Below, piece by piece: positions 9,250 to 14,991 of a stretch of 29,079 nucleotides of DNA. Location of the stretch: the NCBI GenBank assembly GCA_005801425.1, contig SYDY01000057.1, positions 1-29,079 of the forward strand. Reading direction: 5' to 3'. The position numbers and the translations under genes were made by a program. Position 1 is the first letter of the stretch; every line of letters begins with the position of its first letter. This stretch comes from Bdellovibrionales bacterium. Lineage in GTDB: Bacteria > Myxococcota > XYA12-FULL-58-9 > SYDY01. The notes beneath the pieces are model-generated. The model was given only the letters and a program-made list of their open reading frames with translations, was not told the DNA's origin and ran no database searches.

Positions 9250-9306
9250 GTTGCTGCCCGGGGGGGCATCTGAAACGTCATTCCGGCGAACCCATTATTT
9301 TTCTGA

Positions 9307-9383
9307 TGTAGGGGCGCTTCGCGAAGCGCCCGTGCGGCCTTTGATTCAAAATTTTATCGGGCGGTTCACGAACCGCCCCTACA
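9307..9383. repeat. Two-hairpin intergenic repeat, copy 3
   Basis: Same order as copy 1: TGTAG, GGGCGCTTCGCGAAGCGCCC, a linker with GTGCGGCCTTTGATTCAA, GGGCGGTTCACGAACCGCCC, CTACA. This copy has both complete TGTAGGGGCG ends. It lies about 60 bases after the leuS stop. Confidence 0.88.
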
Positions 9384-9457
9384 GAAGAAAAAGGTGTGAC
9401 ATCGTTACGTCAGTGTGAGTGTGTTGAGTTTTATAAAATATATGTTATGACAAACAC

Positions 9458-10546
9458 GTGAAGATCGCCCAAACATCCGTTGAATTTGAAGCCTATTGTA
9501 AACGTATTTCAGGCCTTGTTTGTCCTGCTGTCCCTGTGTCGGTAGAACAGGGAGAAAGACCTACCTGTGGCCTTGAGGCCCTTGCCATGGTCATGCGGGT
9601 GGAGGCGCCCAAATATCACCCCAAGCCGCCTGTTCCTTTGGCGCGTTTTGGCGATCGATTTGGTGCTCGCTTTCCAGGGCATGCTCCGGTGGGCGAACCC
9701 AAAAAAGATTTCTGGCCCAGTCTTCGATTTATAGCGAAGCATATGGTGAAACCGGCATCGCGCGAAGGCGAAATGTTCGATGCCAAAGCGATGGTGGATG
9801 TTGCCGCCACCGCAGGCTGGTCGGCCCATGTTGAAATCACCACGCGTGAGTCCTTTGTTGCCGATGCAAAAACGCTTCTTGATGCCGGGAAAACACCCTT
9901 GGTTGCATTGTTTATGAATTTTAGTGAGCGCGTTTGTCGGCCTGTCTACGACGACAAACATGAAGAATCAGAAGCCCATTGGATGATTTTAATCGGTTAC
10001 GGGCGCGATAAAGGACGTGATGTTTTTTTGTTCACCGATTCGAGCTGTAGCTATTACCAGTGCGAAGCGGACGCCATGGCGAAATCTTCCGATGCCATGC
10101 AAAAAACAGGTGCCCATAAAGACAAAGGCATGTGCTTGATTTCACTCGCGCGCATCAAAAATCGTTTTGTTGTCCTTGATGAACCCCTGCATGGTTTTGA
10201 TCTTGCGTTGCTTCAAGAAAAAGCGGTGGCCCTCGATCTTAAACTTGCACGCAAGCAGGTGCTCCGAAAATCCATGTTGCACCGTGCAGTCGTGAATGAA
10301 GCGACGAGTGCAAACGAGCCGGCGACGGTGAAGCAACTTTTGCGCCGAGGTCATGATCCTGATTCTAGGACGCCTTCAGGCGAAACGGTGCGATCCGAAA
10401 CCCTTGAGATGGGAAAAAATGGTGCGGATATCGCGTTGCTATTGAGTGAGAAAAAACATCATCCTGTGGAGAAACGCAAGGCTGAGAATGATGACCCTGT
10501 TCGGCGGAGTAGACGTAAAAGGCGTGAATCCAGTCGCTTGATGTAG
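9458..10546 (+). CDS. Papain-like cysteine peptidase with ankyrin-like segment and basic nuclear-localisation-like tail; candidate effector
   Basis: The 362-aa protein shows a papain-fold triad: Gln31 and Cys37 in EQGERPTCGLEALAMV (the same six-residue spacing as papain Q19-C25), His174 in EAHWMILIGYG, and Asp194 in FLFTDSS. The layout recalls C39-like peptidases and the actin-maturation protease group. Residues 273-331 (LHRAVV...TVKQLLRRGHDPD...NGADIALLLS) resemble two degraded ankyrin repeats. The tail 339-356 (KRKAENDDPVRRSRRKRR) looks like a bipartite nuclear localisation signal. There is no signal peptide. GTG at 9458 is the only start that keeps the catalytic cysteine, since a stop lies upstream and the next ATG is internal to the motif. 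No strong ribosome site is visible. A role inside a eukaryotic cell is inferred, not shown. Confidence 0.75.
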   Translation: MKIAQTSVEFEAYCKRISGLVCPAVPVSVEQGERPTCGLEALAMVMRVEAPKYHPKPPVPLARFGDRFGARFPGHAPVGEPKKDFWPSLRFIAKHMVKPASREGEMFDAKAMVDVAATAGWSAHVEITTRESFVADAKTLLDAGKTPLVALFMNFSERVCRPVYDDKHEESEAHWMILIGYGRDKGRDVFLFTDSSCSYYQCEADAMAKSSDAMQKTGAHKDKGMCLISLARIKNRFVVLDEPLHGFDLALLQEKAVALDLKLARKQVLRKSMLHRAVVNEATSANEPATVKQLLRRGHDPDSRTPSGETVRSETLEMGKNGADIALLLSEKKHHPVEKRKAENDDPVRRSRRKRRESSRLM

Positions 10547-10560
10547 TTCCCACGTCATGC

Positions 10561-10611
10561 GTGCAACGCAGCAAGACGTAAACGTCAACATTCAACACGT
10601 GACACCATCCG
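10561..10611. repeat. Dispersed ~45-bp repeat, copy 1
   Basis: It contains ACGCAGCAAGACG, AACGTCAACATTCAACACG and TGACACCATCCG in order. The same ordered blocks recur at 12259-12306, 13409-13472 and, on the other strand, 16724-16769 and 17573-17617. This is the most diverged copy. Extra GACACCAT and ACCATCCG pieces follow to about 10632. Confidence 0.65.
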
Positions 10612-10636
10612 ACGACACCATTCGACCATCCGAGTT

Positions 10637-11284
10637 TTACCAAACATAGGAAAGCCCAAGTGTCGTCAGCAGTAATTCATTGATGTGTATATCGGTGACG
10701 GCAAAAAATCCGGCTGTCGTAACCCCCTCTCCCGTGAAATAGAGGCGATAGCCAATGCCTGCGACGGCAAATAAACCAGCCGATGGATGATTCGATGGCC
10801 GCCAAAGGGCGACGCCCAGATGGAGCATATTGCCGAACGATACGCGTTCAATTTTCTGTTCGAGGTACGTATAACCGACTTCGGTTCGGATCCCGATGCT
10901 CATAGGAACACGCCATTTGCTCGTCAACACAACGCCCCCAAAACCGTATCCGCCCATAAAATTCATGCTGTGGGTGGGGAGATCAGTATGCCATGTGTGT
11001 TGCCCTAATTCAGTGCCGACACCCACATGCAGGCGAATGGCATCGGCTCTGCTGAGACGAAAGGTTGCTGCAAGTTCAAGACGCGAGCCCAAAGAATCTT
11101 GGGTCGGTACGCCATAGGAGACGGCTTCTGTGTGAATCGCAAAACCTACGCGCCTAAGTTTAAGGGGCTTGGAAGAGACCACGCTAGGGGGTGTAATTTC
11201 CGAGTCCCTAAGCGTCTCCGCGTGGGCCGATGGGCTGTATAGGGCTAGAAGAGAAAGAGCGAGCAAAGCAATTCTAGTGAACAT
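10637..11284 (-). CDS. Exported small protein, probable outer-membrane beta-barrel type
   Basis: The 215-aa protein starts with a clear signal peptide (MFTRIALLALSLLALYSPSAHA, cleavage likely after AHA). The rest is made of alternating hydrophobic strands with many Gly, Tyr and Val residues and ends in an aromatic residue (SYVW), as expected for an outer-membrane barrel. The start ATG at 11284 has a strong GGAGGA Shine-Dalgarno eight bases upstream, the best ribosome site in this region. I do not recognise a specific family. It is convergent with the papain-like gene. It could instead be a periplasmic beta protein. Confidence 0.8.
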   Translation of the reverse strand: MFTRIALLALSLLALYSPSAHAETLRDSEITPPSVVSSKPLKLRRVGFAIHTEAVSYGVPTQDSLGSRLELAATFRLSRADAIRLHVGVGTELGQHTWHTDLPTHSMNFMGGYGFGGVVLTSKWRVPMSIGIRTEVGYTYLEQKIERVSFGNMLHLGVALWRPSNHPSAGLFAVAGIGYRLYFTGEGVTTAGFFAVTDIHINELLLTTLGLSYVW

Positions 11285-11361
11285 CGCGCCATTCCTCCGT
11301 GTGTTGATTTTAGACTAATGTCTTTATGACGCTAATGTCTAGGTCGCCCATACTCTCACTG

Positions 11362-11490
11362 AATTTGGGGGGTAGGGCCTGGTGGGCGGAGCCGTGATGT
11401 GCCTGTCGCCTACTGTGGGTGTATCACCATAGATGTTGATTGTTTGTTTCAGCCAAGTCGCGTGGTGCGTGAATGCGCCGCTTGACTCGG
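11362..11490 (+). pseudogene. Decayed fragment of a DUF6036-like nucleotidyltransferase gene
   Basis: The DNA closely follows 12949-13080 of the intact gene at 12862-13386: both contain a block reading GTGGGTGGTGCGGTAATGTG-like, then GCCTGTCGC, GTGTATCA and GATGTTGATTGTTTGTT, then GTGAATGCGC. The translated remnant LVGGAVMCLS is obvious. A one-base deletion near 11428 creates TAG and shifts the frame, and similarity is lost by about 11490. It therefore cannot make the protein. Another module of this type once stood just downstream of the RelE gene's 3' end. A piece of the dispersed repeat (11521-11542) follows it. Confidence 0.85.
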
Positions 11491-11520
11491 AGCTAAAGCA
11501 CCCGAGATTGCGCGGCGATC

Positions 11521-11542
11521 TGTTCAAACGTGACACCATCCG
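11521..11542. repeat. Partial end of the dispersed ~45-bp repeat
   Basis: TGTTCAAACGTGACACCATC matches the 3' end of copy 1 (ATTCAACACGTGACACCATC). It sits between the nucleotidyltransferase pseudogene and the RelE stop codon. Confidence 0.55.
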
Positions 11543-11546
11543 CCTG

Positions 11547-11801
11547 TTACCGATACGCCTCACGCCTATGCGCCACACGGACAATCTCGATGCGCAGTAC
11601 ATTGCCATCGACTTCATACAGAACGCGGTAGAGCCCCACACGGATGCGATAGGCATCGCGTCCAGAAAGTCGGCTTGACCCGGTGGGATACGGGTTATCT
11701 CGCAGGGCTTCGATGGCTGTGACAACACGACGTCTTACTCCGATGGGCAACCGTAAAATATCCTTTTCCACCGATTTTCGGAGTTCGATACTATAGGTCA
11801 C
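11547..11801 (-). CDS. RelE/ParE-family toxin
   Basis: The 84-aa protein has the RelE/ParE layout: an N-terminal helix (YSIELRKSVEKDILRLP), a second helix (RRRVVTAIEALRDNP), then RLSGRDAYRIRVGLYRVLYEVDG and LRIEIVRVAHRREAYR. The family includes ribosome-dependent mRNA interferases and gyrase poisons; the final HRREAYR suits the RelE side. The ATG at 11801 overlaps the end of the upstream antitoxin gene by 11 bases, the usual sign of translational coupling in such pairs. Expression is therefore expected to be controlled by the antitoxin. Confidence 0.92.
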   Translation of the reverse strand: MTYSIELRKSVEKDILRLPIGVRRRVVTAIEALRDNPYPTGSSRLSGRDAYRIRVGLYRVLYEVDGNVLRIEIVRVAHRREAYR

Positions 11802-12021
11802 CGTTGGCTCTCAATTCGGCGACGAATGCTTCAAAGGGGCGGGTAGGCTCGTTTTTACGGTCTTCTAGGGCATCAATATCGTCGGCGTCTTCGGCAAGAA
11901 GCAATGTGACAGCTTCGTTGACCAACTGGGAAATATTGTGACCTGTCTCTGCTGCTTTAAGACGAAGGCCTTTGCGCAAGTGGGGCATAATATAGACAGT
12001 CGTACGTTCTGGTTCGGTCAT
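11791..12021 (-). CDS. Ribbon-helix-helix antitoxin of the RelE-type toxin
   Basis: The 76-aa protein begins MTEPERTTVYIMPHLRKGLRLKAAETGHNISQLVNEAV in effect: a short beta strand, a helix and a second helix with ISQLVNEAV, the pattern of a CopG/RHH DNA-binding domain. The acidic C-terminal half (AEDADDIDALEDRK...FEAFVAELRANG) is the likely toxin-binding part. It lies directly upstream of and overlaps the toxin gene. RHH antitoxins normally repress their own promoter; a small palindrome TAACGTTA lies about 20 bases upstream of the ATG. Confidence 0.88.
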   Translation of the reverse strand: MTEPERTTVYIMPHLRKGLRLKAAETGHNISQLVNEAVTLLLAEDADDIDALEDRKNEPTRPFEAFVAELRANGDL

Positions 12022-12031
12022 AGGGGAAAGT

Positions 12032-12055
12032 GTAACGCGATAACGTTAAAACGTC
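12032..12055. promoter_or_regulatory. Possible operator of the RHH/RelE module
   Basis: GTAACGCGATAACGTTAAAA includes the palindrome TAACGTTA (12041-12048) with related AACG half-sites around it, a spacing typical of RHH repressor sites. It lies 20-27 bases upstream of the antitoxin start. This is only a pattern match. Confidence 0.3.
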
Positions 12056-12084
12056 AATGTGTCTTTTTGCTTATGATTCTTCAC

Positions 12085-12224
12085 ATTCGTCATTGCGAGC
12101 CCACGTCTCGTGGGCAAAGCAACCCAGGTTCTATCCGGTCTTCTGGTGTCTTTGTGCTAGAGTAAAAGAAACCATAAGAGCCTATGTTGCTTCGCCTACG
12201 AGACGTGGGCTCGCAATGACGAAT
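12085..12224. repeat. 39-bp inverted repeat with CATTGCGAGC ends (REP-type)
   Basis: The arm at 12085-12123 (ATTCGTCATTGCGAGCCCAC...) and the arm at 12186-12224 (…GTGGGCTCGCAATGACGAAT) are reverse complements with two mismatches, around a 62-bp centre. GTCATTGCGAGC is the start of a REP-like palindrome seen in many bacterial genomes. It fills the gap between the RelE module and the next module, with no gene inside; the rest of 12022-12370 holds the dispersed repeat and an operator. Confidence 0.9.
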
Positions 12225-12258
12225 CATTTTTTAGCCCTTGTGACCGTGTAAGGTCAGT

Positions 12259-12306
12259 GACGCTCCAAGACAGAAACCGCAACAATGCAACCTATGACCC
12301 CATCCG
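12259..12306. repeat. Dispersed ~45-bp repeat, copy 2
   Basis: It contains GACGCTCCAAGACAG, AAACCGCAACAATGCAAC and TATGACCCCATCCG in order. It lies on the left side of the RHH-like/nucleotidyltransferase module in the same orientation as copy 3 on its right side. Confidence 0.75.
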
Positions 12307-12327
12307 CTTTATTGGCTTTGACGTAGA

Positions 12328-12356
12328 ACGATGTATTGACATCGTCAATACATCGT
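12328..12356. promoter_or_regulatory. Perfect palindromic operator upstream of the RHH-like gene
   Basis: ACGATGTATTGAC (12328-12340), ATC, GTCAATACATCGT (12344-12356): 13-bp arms with no mismatch, ending 14 bases before the ATG at 12371. A TTGACA hexamer (12336-12341) lies within it and would suit a -35 element, though no good -10 follows at the normal distance. The placement suggests autorepression by the RHH-like product. Confidence 0.72.
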
Positions 12357-12370
12357 GTACCCTTAAGAAT

Positions 12371-12865
12371 ATGAAGCCCCATCAATTGCAACTGCGTGTA
12401 AGCATTGAAGAAAAGCGATTTATTGCGCGGGCGGCGAAGCGTGCGGGGCTTGGTATGTCTGCTTGGGTTTTGCAATGTATTATGCCCAAACCCCAGCGGG
12501 TTTTTGCTGAGCTCATGGGGCAATTGCAACGCGCGGATAAGATCAGTGCGCGCTATATCTTGGCATCGTTACATGATTTTTTAGTGCGCAGTTCACCTGG
12601 GGAGCTTCGCTTGGCGATCGAGACGTGGCCGGAGGGAATCGAGTTATCGCCTTATTTACACAACTACGTTGCAGCCATGGCGGAAACAGCGTGTGTGAAT
12701 CATGCCATGCCCAATCCTTTGTGGGGCATGGAAGTTCCGCGTTTGGAAGATCCTGTCTTTGCCTCTGAGCTTCAAAGCATTCGCTTGCATTTGTTGTTGA
12801 ACGCCCCCCTGGCATTTCGTAGGCGAAATATCTTTATCGATGCGACCTTGGGAGATCGTGTATGA
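12371..12865 (+). CDS. RHH-like regulator/partner of the DUF6036-like nucleotidyltransferase
   Basis: This 164-aa protein starts QLQLRVSIEEKRFIARAAKRAGLGMSAW in effect, a strand-helix-helix pattern like DUF1778/RHH antitoxins. Its C-terminal part carries NPLWG, LEDPVFASELQSIRLHLL and AFRRRNIFIDATLGDRV; I recall the same ending in proteins encoded next to DUF6036 nucleotidyltransferases in unrelated bacteria. The ATG at 12371 was chosen because it follows the palindromic operator and starts the RHH motif; an in-frame ATG at 12257 would translate through the operator and a repeat. It overlaps the next gene by four bases (ATGA), so the two are coupled. The likely role is DNA-binding antitoxin or regulator. 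Confidence 0.8.
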   Translation: MKPHQLQLRVSIEEKRFIARAAKRAGLGMSAWVLQCIMPKPQRVFAELMGQLQRADKISARYILASLHDFLVRSSPGELRLAIETWPEGIELSPYLHNYVAAMAETACVNHAMPNPLWGMEVPRLEDPVFASELQSIRLHLLLNAPLAFRRRNIFIDATLGDRV

Positions 12866-13386
12866 GCAAAGCAGCACTGACATCCCAAGAGATCATGCGC
12901 CTGTTTGATTTGCTCCATGCGCAATTGGCAGAACGCGGTGTACGTGCAGAACTTTACCTCGTGGGTGGTGCGGTAATGTGCCTGTCGCTTAATGCGCGTG
13001 TATCAACGATGGATGTTGATTGTTTGTTCCAACCGAGTCGTGTTGTACGTGAATGCGCTGCGGCTGTGGCACTTGAAGCGGGCGTTTCGGAGCATTGGCT
13101 CAATGATGGTGTGAAGGGCTATCTTAGTGCCCACGGTACGTTTACACCGTATATCGACATGGAATTCCTCCATGTATACATGGCACAACCCGATTATATT
13201 TTTGCGATGAAATGTCTTGCTATGCGCCTCGGCGAAGAATTTTATGATTTAGACGATGTGCGGTTTTTGATCCGAAATCTCAATATCGAAAGCTACGATT
13301 CAGCATGCGAGGTTCTTGCGAAATTTTATCCCATCGAACGATTTCCGCAAAAGACGTTGTACGTGTTGCAGGAATTGCTGGGGTGA
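12862..13386 (+). CDS. DUF6036/AbiEii-like nucleotidyltransferase
   Basis: The 174-aa protein has the nucleotidyltransferase core LYLVGGAVMCLSLNARVSTM followed by DVDCLFQP: the Gly-Gly pair at 35-36 and the metal aspartates at 51 and 53. The later AMKCLAMRLGEEFYDLDDVRFLIRNLNI stretch is typical of the DUF6036/AbiEii group (a helix followed by a DDxxxLL-type segment). In related modules such enzymes modify tRNA or a partner protein. The start overlaps the upstream RHH-like gene by four bases. A decayed second copy of this gene lies at 11362-11490. Confidence 0.88.
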   Translation: MSKAALTSQEIMRLFDLLHAQLAERGVRAELYLVGGAVMCLSLNARVSTMDVDCLFQPSRVVRECAAAVALEAGVSEHWLNDGVKGYLSAHGTFTPYIDMEFLHVYMAQPDYIFAMKCLAMRLGEEFYDLDDVRFLIRNLNIESYDSACEVLAKFYPIERFPQKTLYVLQELLG

Positions 13387-13408
13387 TTATTTAAGATACA
13401 TCAGAATT

Positions 13409-13472
13409 GACGCAGTAAGATACAAACCGCTACATGCAACATATGACCCCATGCGTCTATGACCCCATGCGT
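13409..13472. repeat. Dispersed ~45-bp repeat, copy 3, with a duplicated end
   Basis: It contains GACGCAGTAAGATAC, AAACCGCTACATGCAAC and ATATGACCCCATGCG in order, then a second TCTATGACCCCATGCG. It lies just after the nucleotidyltransferase stop and just before the HigA-like gene's stop on the other strand, so it marks the border of two modules. Confidence 0.75.
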
Positions 13473-13477
13473 CCCGC

Positions 13478-13837
13478 CTATCTCGCTACCCCTGCGCGCA
13501 AACGATCATGCCCCGCACGTGATTTTGAAGCCTGTATCAATTTTGGATCACGCTTGATGCTCAGGTGCATATTCAAACCAAGCGCATAGGCAATATCAAT
13601 CAGTTTATCCGTCGAAATTTTCTCTATATTGGCATTGACGATGGCTGTAATTACGGTTCGACCCACATGGGCAATTTGAGCCGCCGCTGCATGCGTCAAT
13701 ACACGTTTTTCAAGCGTTTTACGTATCGCAATCACAAGATCACGTCGCATCTCCACCTTGGGCGCTTGAGATGCAGGCAAGCCAAGTAGTACACACAGCT
13801 CTTGTATGTTTTTTGCTTCGAAATACTCAGCGCTCAT
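13478..13837 (-). CDS. HigA-type antitoxin with helix-turn-helix domain
   Basis: The 119-aa protein carries an XRE/Cro-type helix-turn-helix in its middle: LEKRVLTHAAAAQIAHVGR with TVITAIVNANIEKISTDKLIDIAYALG after it. This matches the HigA2-like group that follows its toxin gene. The start overlaps the end of the toxin gene by four bases (13834-13837), so the order is toxin first, antitoxin second, as in hig operons. It should neutralise the toxin and repress the promoter, probably through the palindrome at 14163-14188. The arginine-rich tail is unremarkable. Confidence 0.9.
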   Translation of the reverse strand: MSAEYFEAKNIQELCVLLGLPASQAPKVEMRRDLVIAIRKTLEKRVLTHAAAAQIAHVGRTVITAIVNANIEKISTDKLIDIAYALGLNMHLSIKRDPKLIQASKSRAGHDRLRAGVAR

Positions 13838-14154
13838 TGCATGTCCTCCAGTCTTTTTCGGGCAATTTCGATTTCACGCTTTGGCGTTGCCTGCGTTTTC
13901 TTTTTAAACATGTGGAACACAAGAATAGCATCCTTGTGTTTCGTAAAATAAAATACACGGTACTGGCCCGTGTGATCCTTGATGCGAATTTCATGAGCTC
14001 CCGATGCAATAGATACCATCGGTCGACTTGCTGGCATCCCAATCGATTCCCCTGCAGCCAATAACGCCAACTGGTCGGCTATTTTTAAACGCAGAGACTC
14101 ATCCACTGCCTGCATTTCTCTCAATACGCCGACATGAAACCGGATCGTTTTCAT
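13834..14154 (-). CDS. HigB-type toxin (RelE superfamily, Gp49-like)
   Basis: The 106-aa protein shows the Gp49/HigB core: LALLAAGESIGMPASRP, then GAHEIRIKDHTGQYRVFYF and ILVFHMFKKKTQATPKREIEIARKRLEDM. Members cut mRNA on the ribosome. ATG at 14154 (MKTIRFHVG) is preferred because an in-frame ATG at 14172 lies inside the operator palindrome; neither has a good ribosome site, so the longer form (112 aa) is possible. It overlaps the antitoxin gene by four bases. Confidence 0.9.
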   Translation of the reverse strand: MKTIRFHVGVLREMQAVDESLRLKIADQLALLAAGESIGMPASRPMVSIASGAHEIRIKDHTGQYRVFYFTKHKDAILVFHMFKKKTQATPKREIEIARKRLEDMQ

Positions 14155-14162
14155 CAAACAGC

Positions 14163-14188
14163 ACAATGTCATATTTTCATGACATTGT
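14163..14188. promoter_or_regulatory. Palindromic operator of the HigB/HigA module
   Basis: ACAATGTCAT (14163-14172), ATTTTC, ATGACATTGT (14179-14188) is a perfect 10-bp inverted repeat at the upstream edge of the toxin gene. A second palindrome, ATGACGTCAT, flanked by two ATTGAT repeats, follows at about 14195-14215. Both suit binding by the helix-turn-helix antitoxin. Confidence 0.7.
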
Positions 14189-14220
14189 CAAACATTGATG
14201 ACGTCATTGATAGAGGACTA

Positions 14221-14991
14221 TCAAATCTTAATCGACCGCTCGTTAATGCTCTTGTTCAACAACAAATCTTTGGCATTGAATGTTTTGGCGCCTGCACGGT
14301 TTGTTGTTTTCCGATTGGCTGCGGCATCTTTGTGGGTGGCTTGATACGAGGCATAAATCGCATCAATCGATTCTGCGGTGGGCTTGTTGTCCGCATCCAT
14401 CTTCACAGACAAAGCGGGTTGGATCATCGTCATCAGATCCGATTGGGTGTAATCCAAGGGGACCTCAAAAATACGATCGTCAACTTTGCCGGGTTCGACC
14501 AAAAGCGTTTCTTCGGTCATATCTTTGCTCGTCAATTGAAGAGGGATACCGTGGTCTTTGCTCACCACAATGGATGTACCATCCTCGGTGGTCATTTGCA
14601 GTGTGGCAAGACCATGGATCGTAGGACCGGGTTGAAATGGATACGGGGCGTCTTTCATTTTTAATACCATTTGCTCGAGACTACTCATATCCAACGCTTG
14701 CTTGATGCGCATTTTAAGTTCTGGAAACAGAAGCCATGCTTGTTTTTCGGCCTGAAAAACAAGCATACGGCTTGGAGGCGCATTGGGATTGCTGGGCATG
14801 GTGATATCGGTGCGAATGCGTCCCCGTTGGTACCAAGTTTCTTGCCTAATCACCTGACCATCGCTGGTGCGGGTTTCTTTGATGGCGTGGTAGGGGACAC
14901 GTGACCCACATGGAGAACCGGGGGCAGGGGTTAGAAGCATTGCGAAGGCTTTAGGATCGTTCATTTCCCGGATTGCATTTGCATCAATCAT
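14221..14991 (-). CDS. Uncharacterised protein with DUF4412/LolA-like region, coupled to the translocator-like gene
   Basis: The 256-aa protein has a central stretch (VPYHAIKETRTSDGQVIRQE, WYQRGRIRTDI, RMLVFQAEKQAWLLFPELK) that resembles the 'outer-membrane lipoprotein sorting' or DUF4412 type fold, in which a modified-residue readout is followed by a strand with K/Y. There is no signal peptide or lipobox. This is odd for that fold and leaves open a cytoplasmic or non-classically exported protein. The ATG at 14991 overlaps the upstream gene's stop by four bases (ATGA), so it is translated with it and may be its chaperone, cargo or accessory factor. I do not recognise the family with certainty. 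Confidence 0.72.
   Translation of the reverse strand: MIDANAIREMNDPKAFAMLLTPAPGSPCGSRVPYHAIKETRTSDGQVIRQETWYQRGRIRTDITMPSNPNAPPSRMLVFQAEKQAWLLFPELKMRIKQALDMSSLEQMVLKMKDAPYPFQPGPTIHGLATLQMTTEDGTSIVVSKDHGIPLQLTSKDMTEETLLVEPGKVDDRIFEVPLDYTQSDLMTMIQPALSVKMDADNKPTAESIDAIYASYQATHKDAAANRKTTNRAGAKTFNAKDLLLNKSINERSIKI

Noticed and set aside
12257-12370. Upstream ATG start for the RHH-like gene
   Set aside because: It would translate through a dispersed repeat and the palindromic operator; the ATG at 12371 begins the RHH motif.
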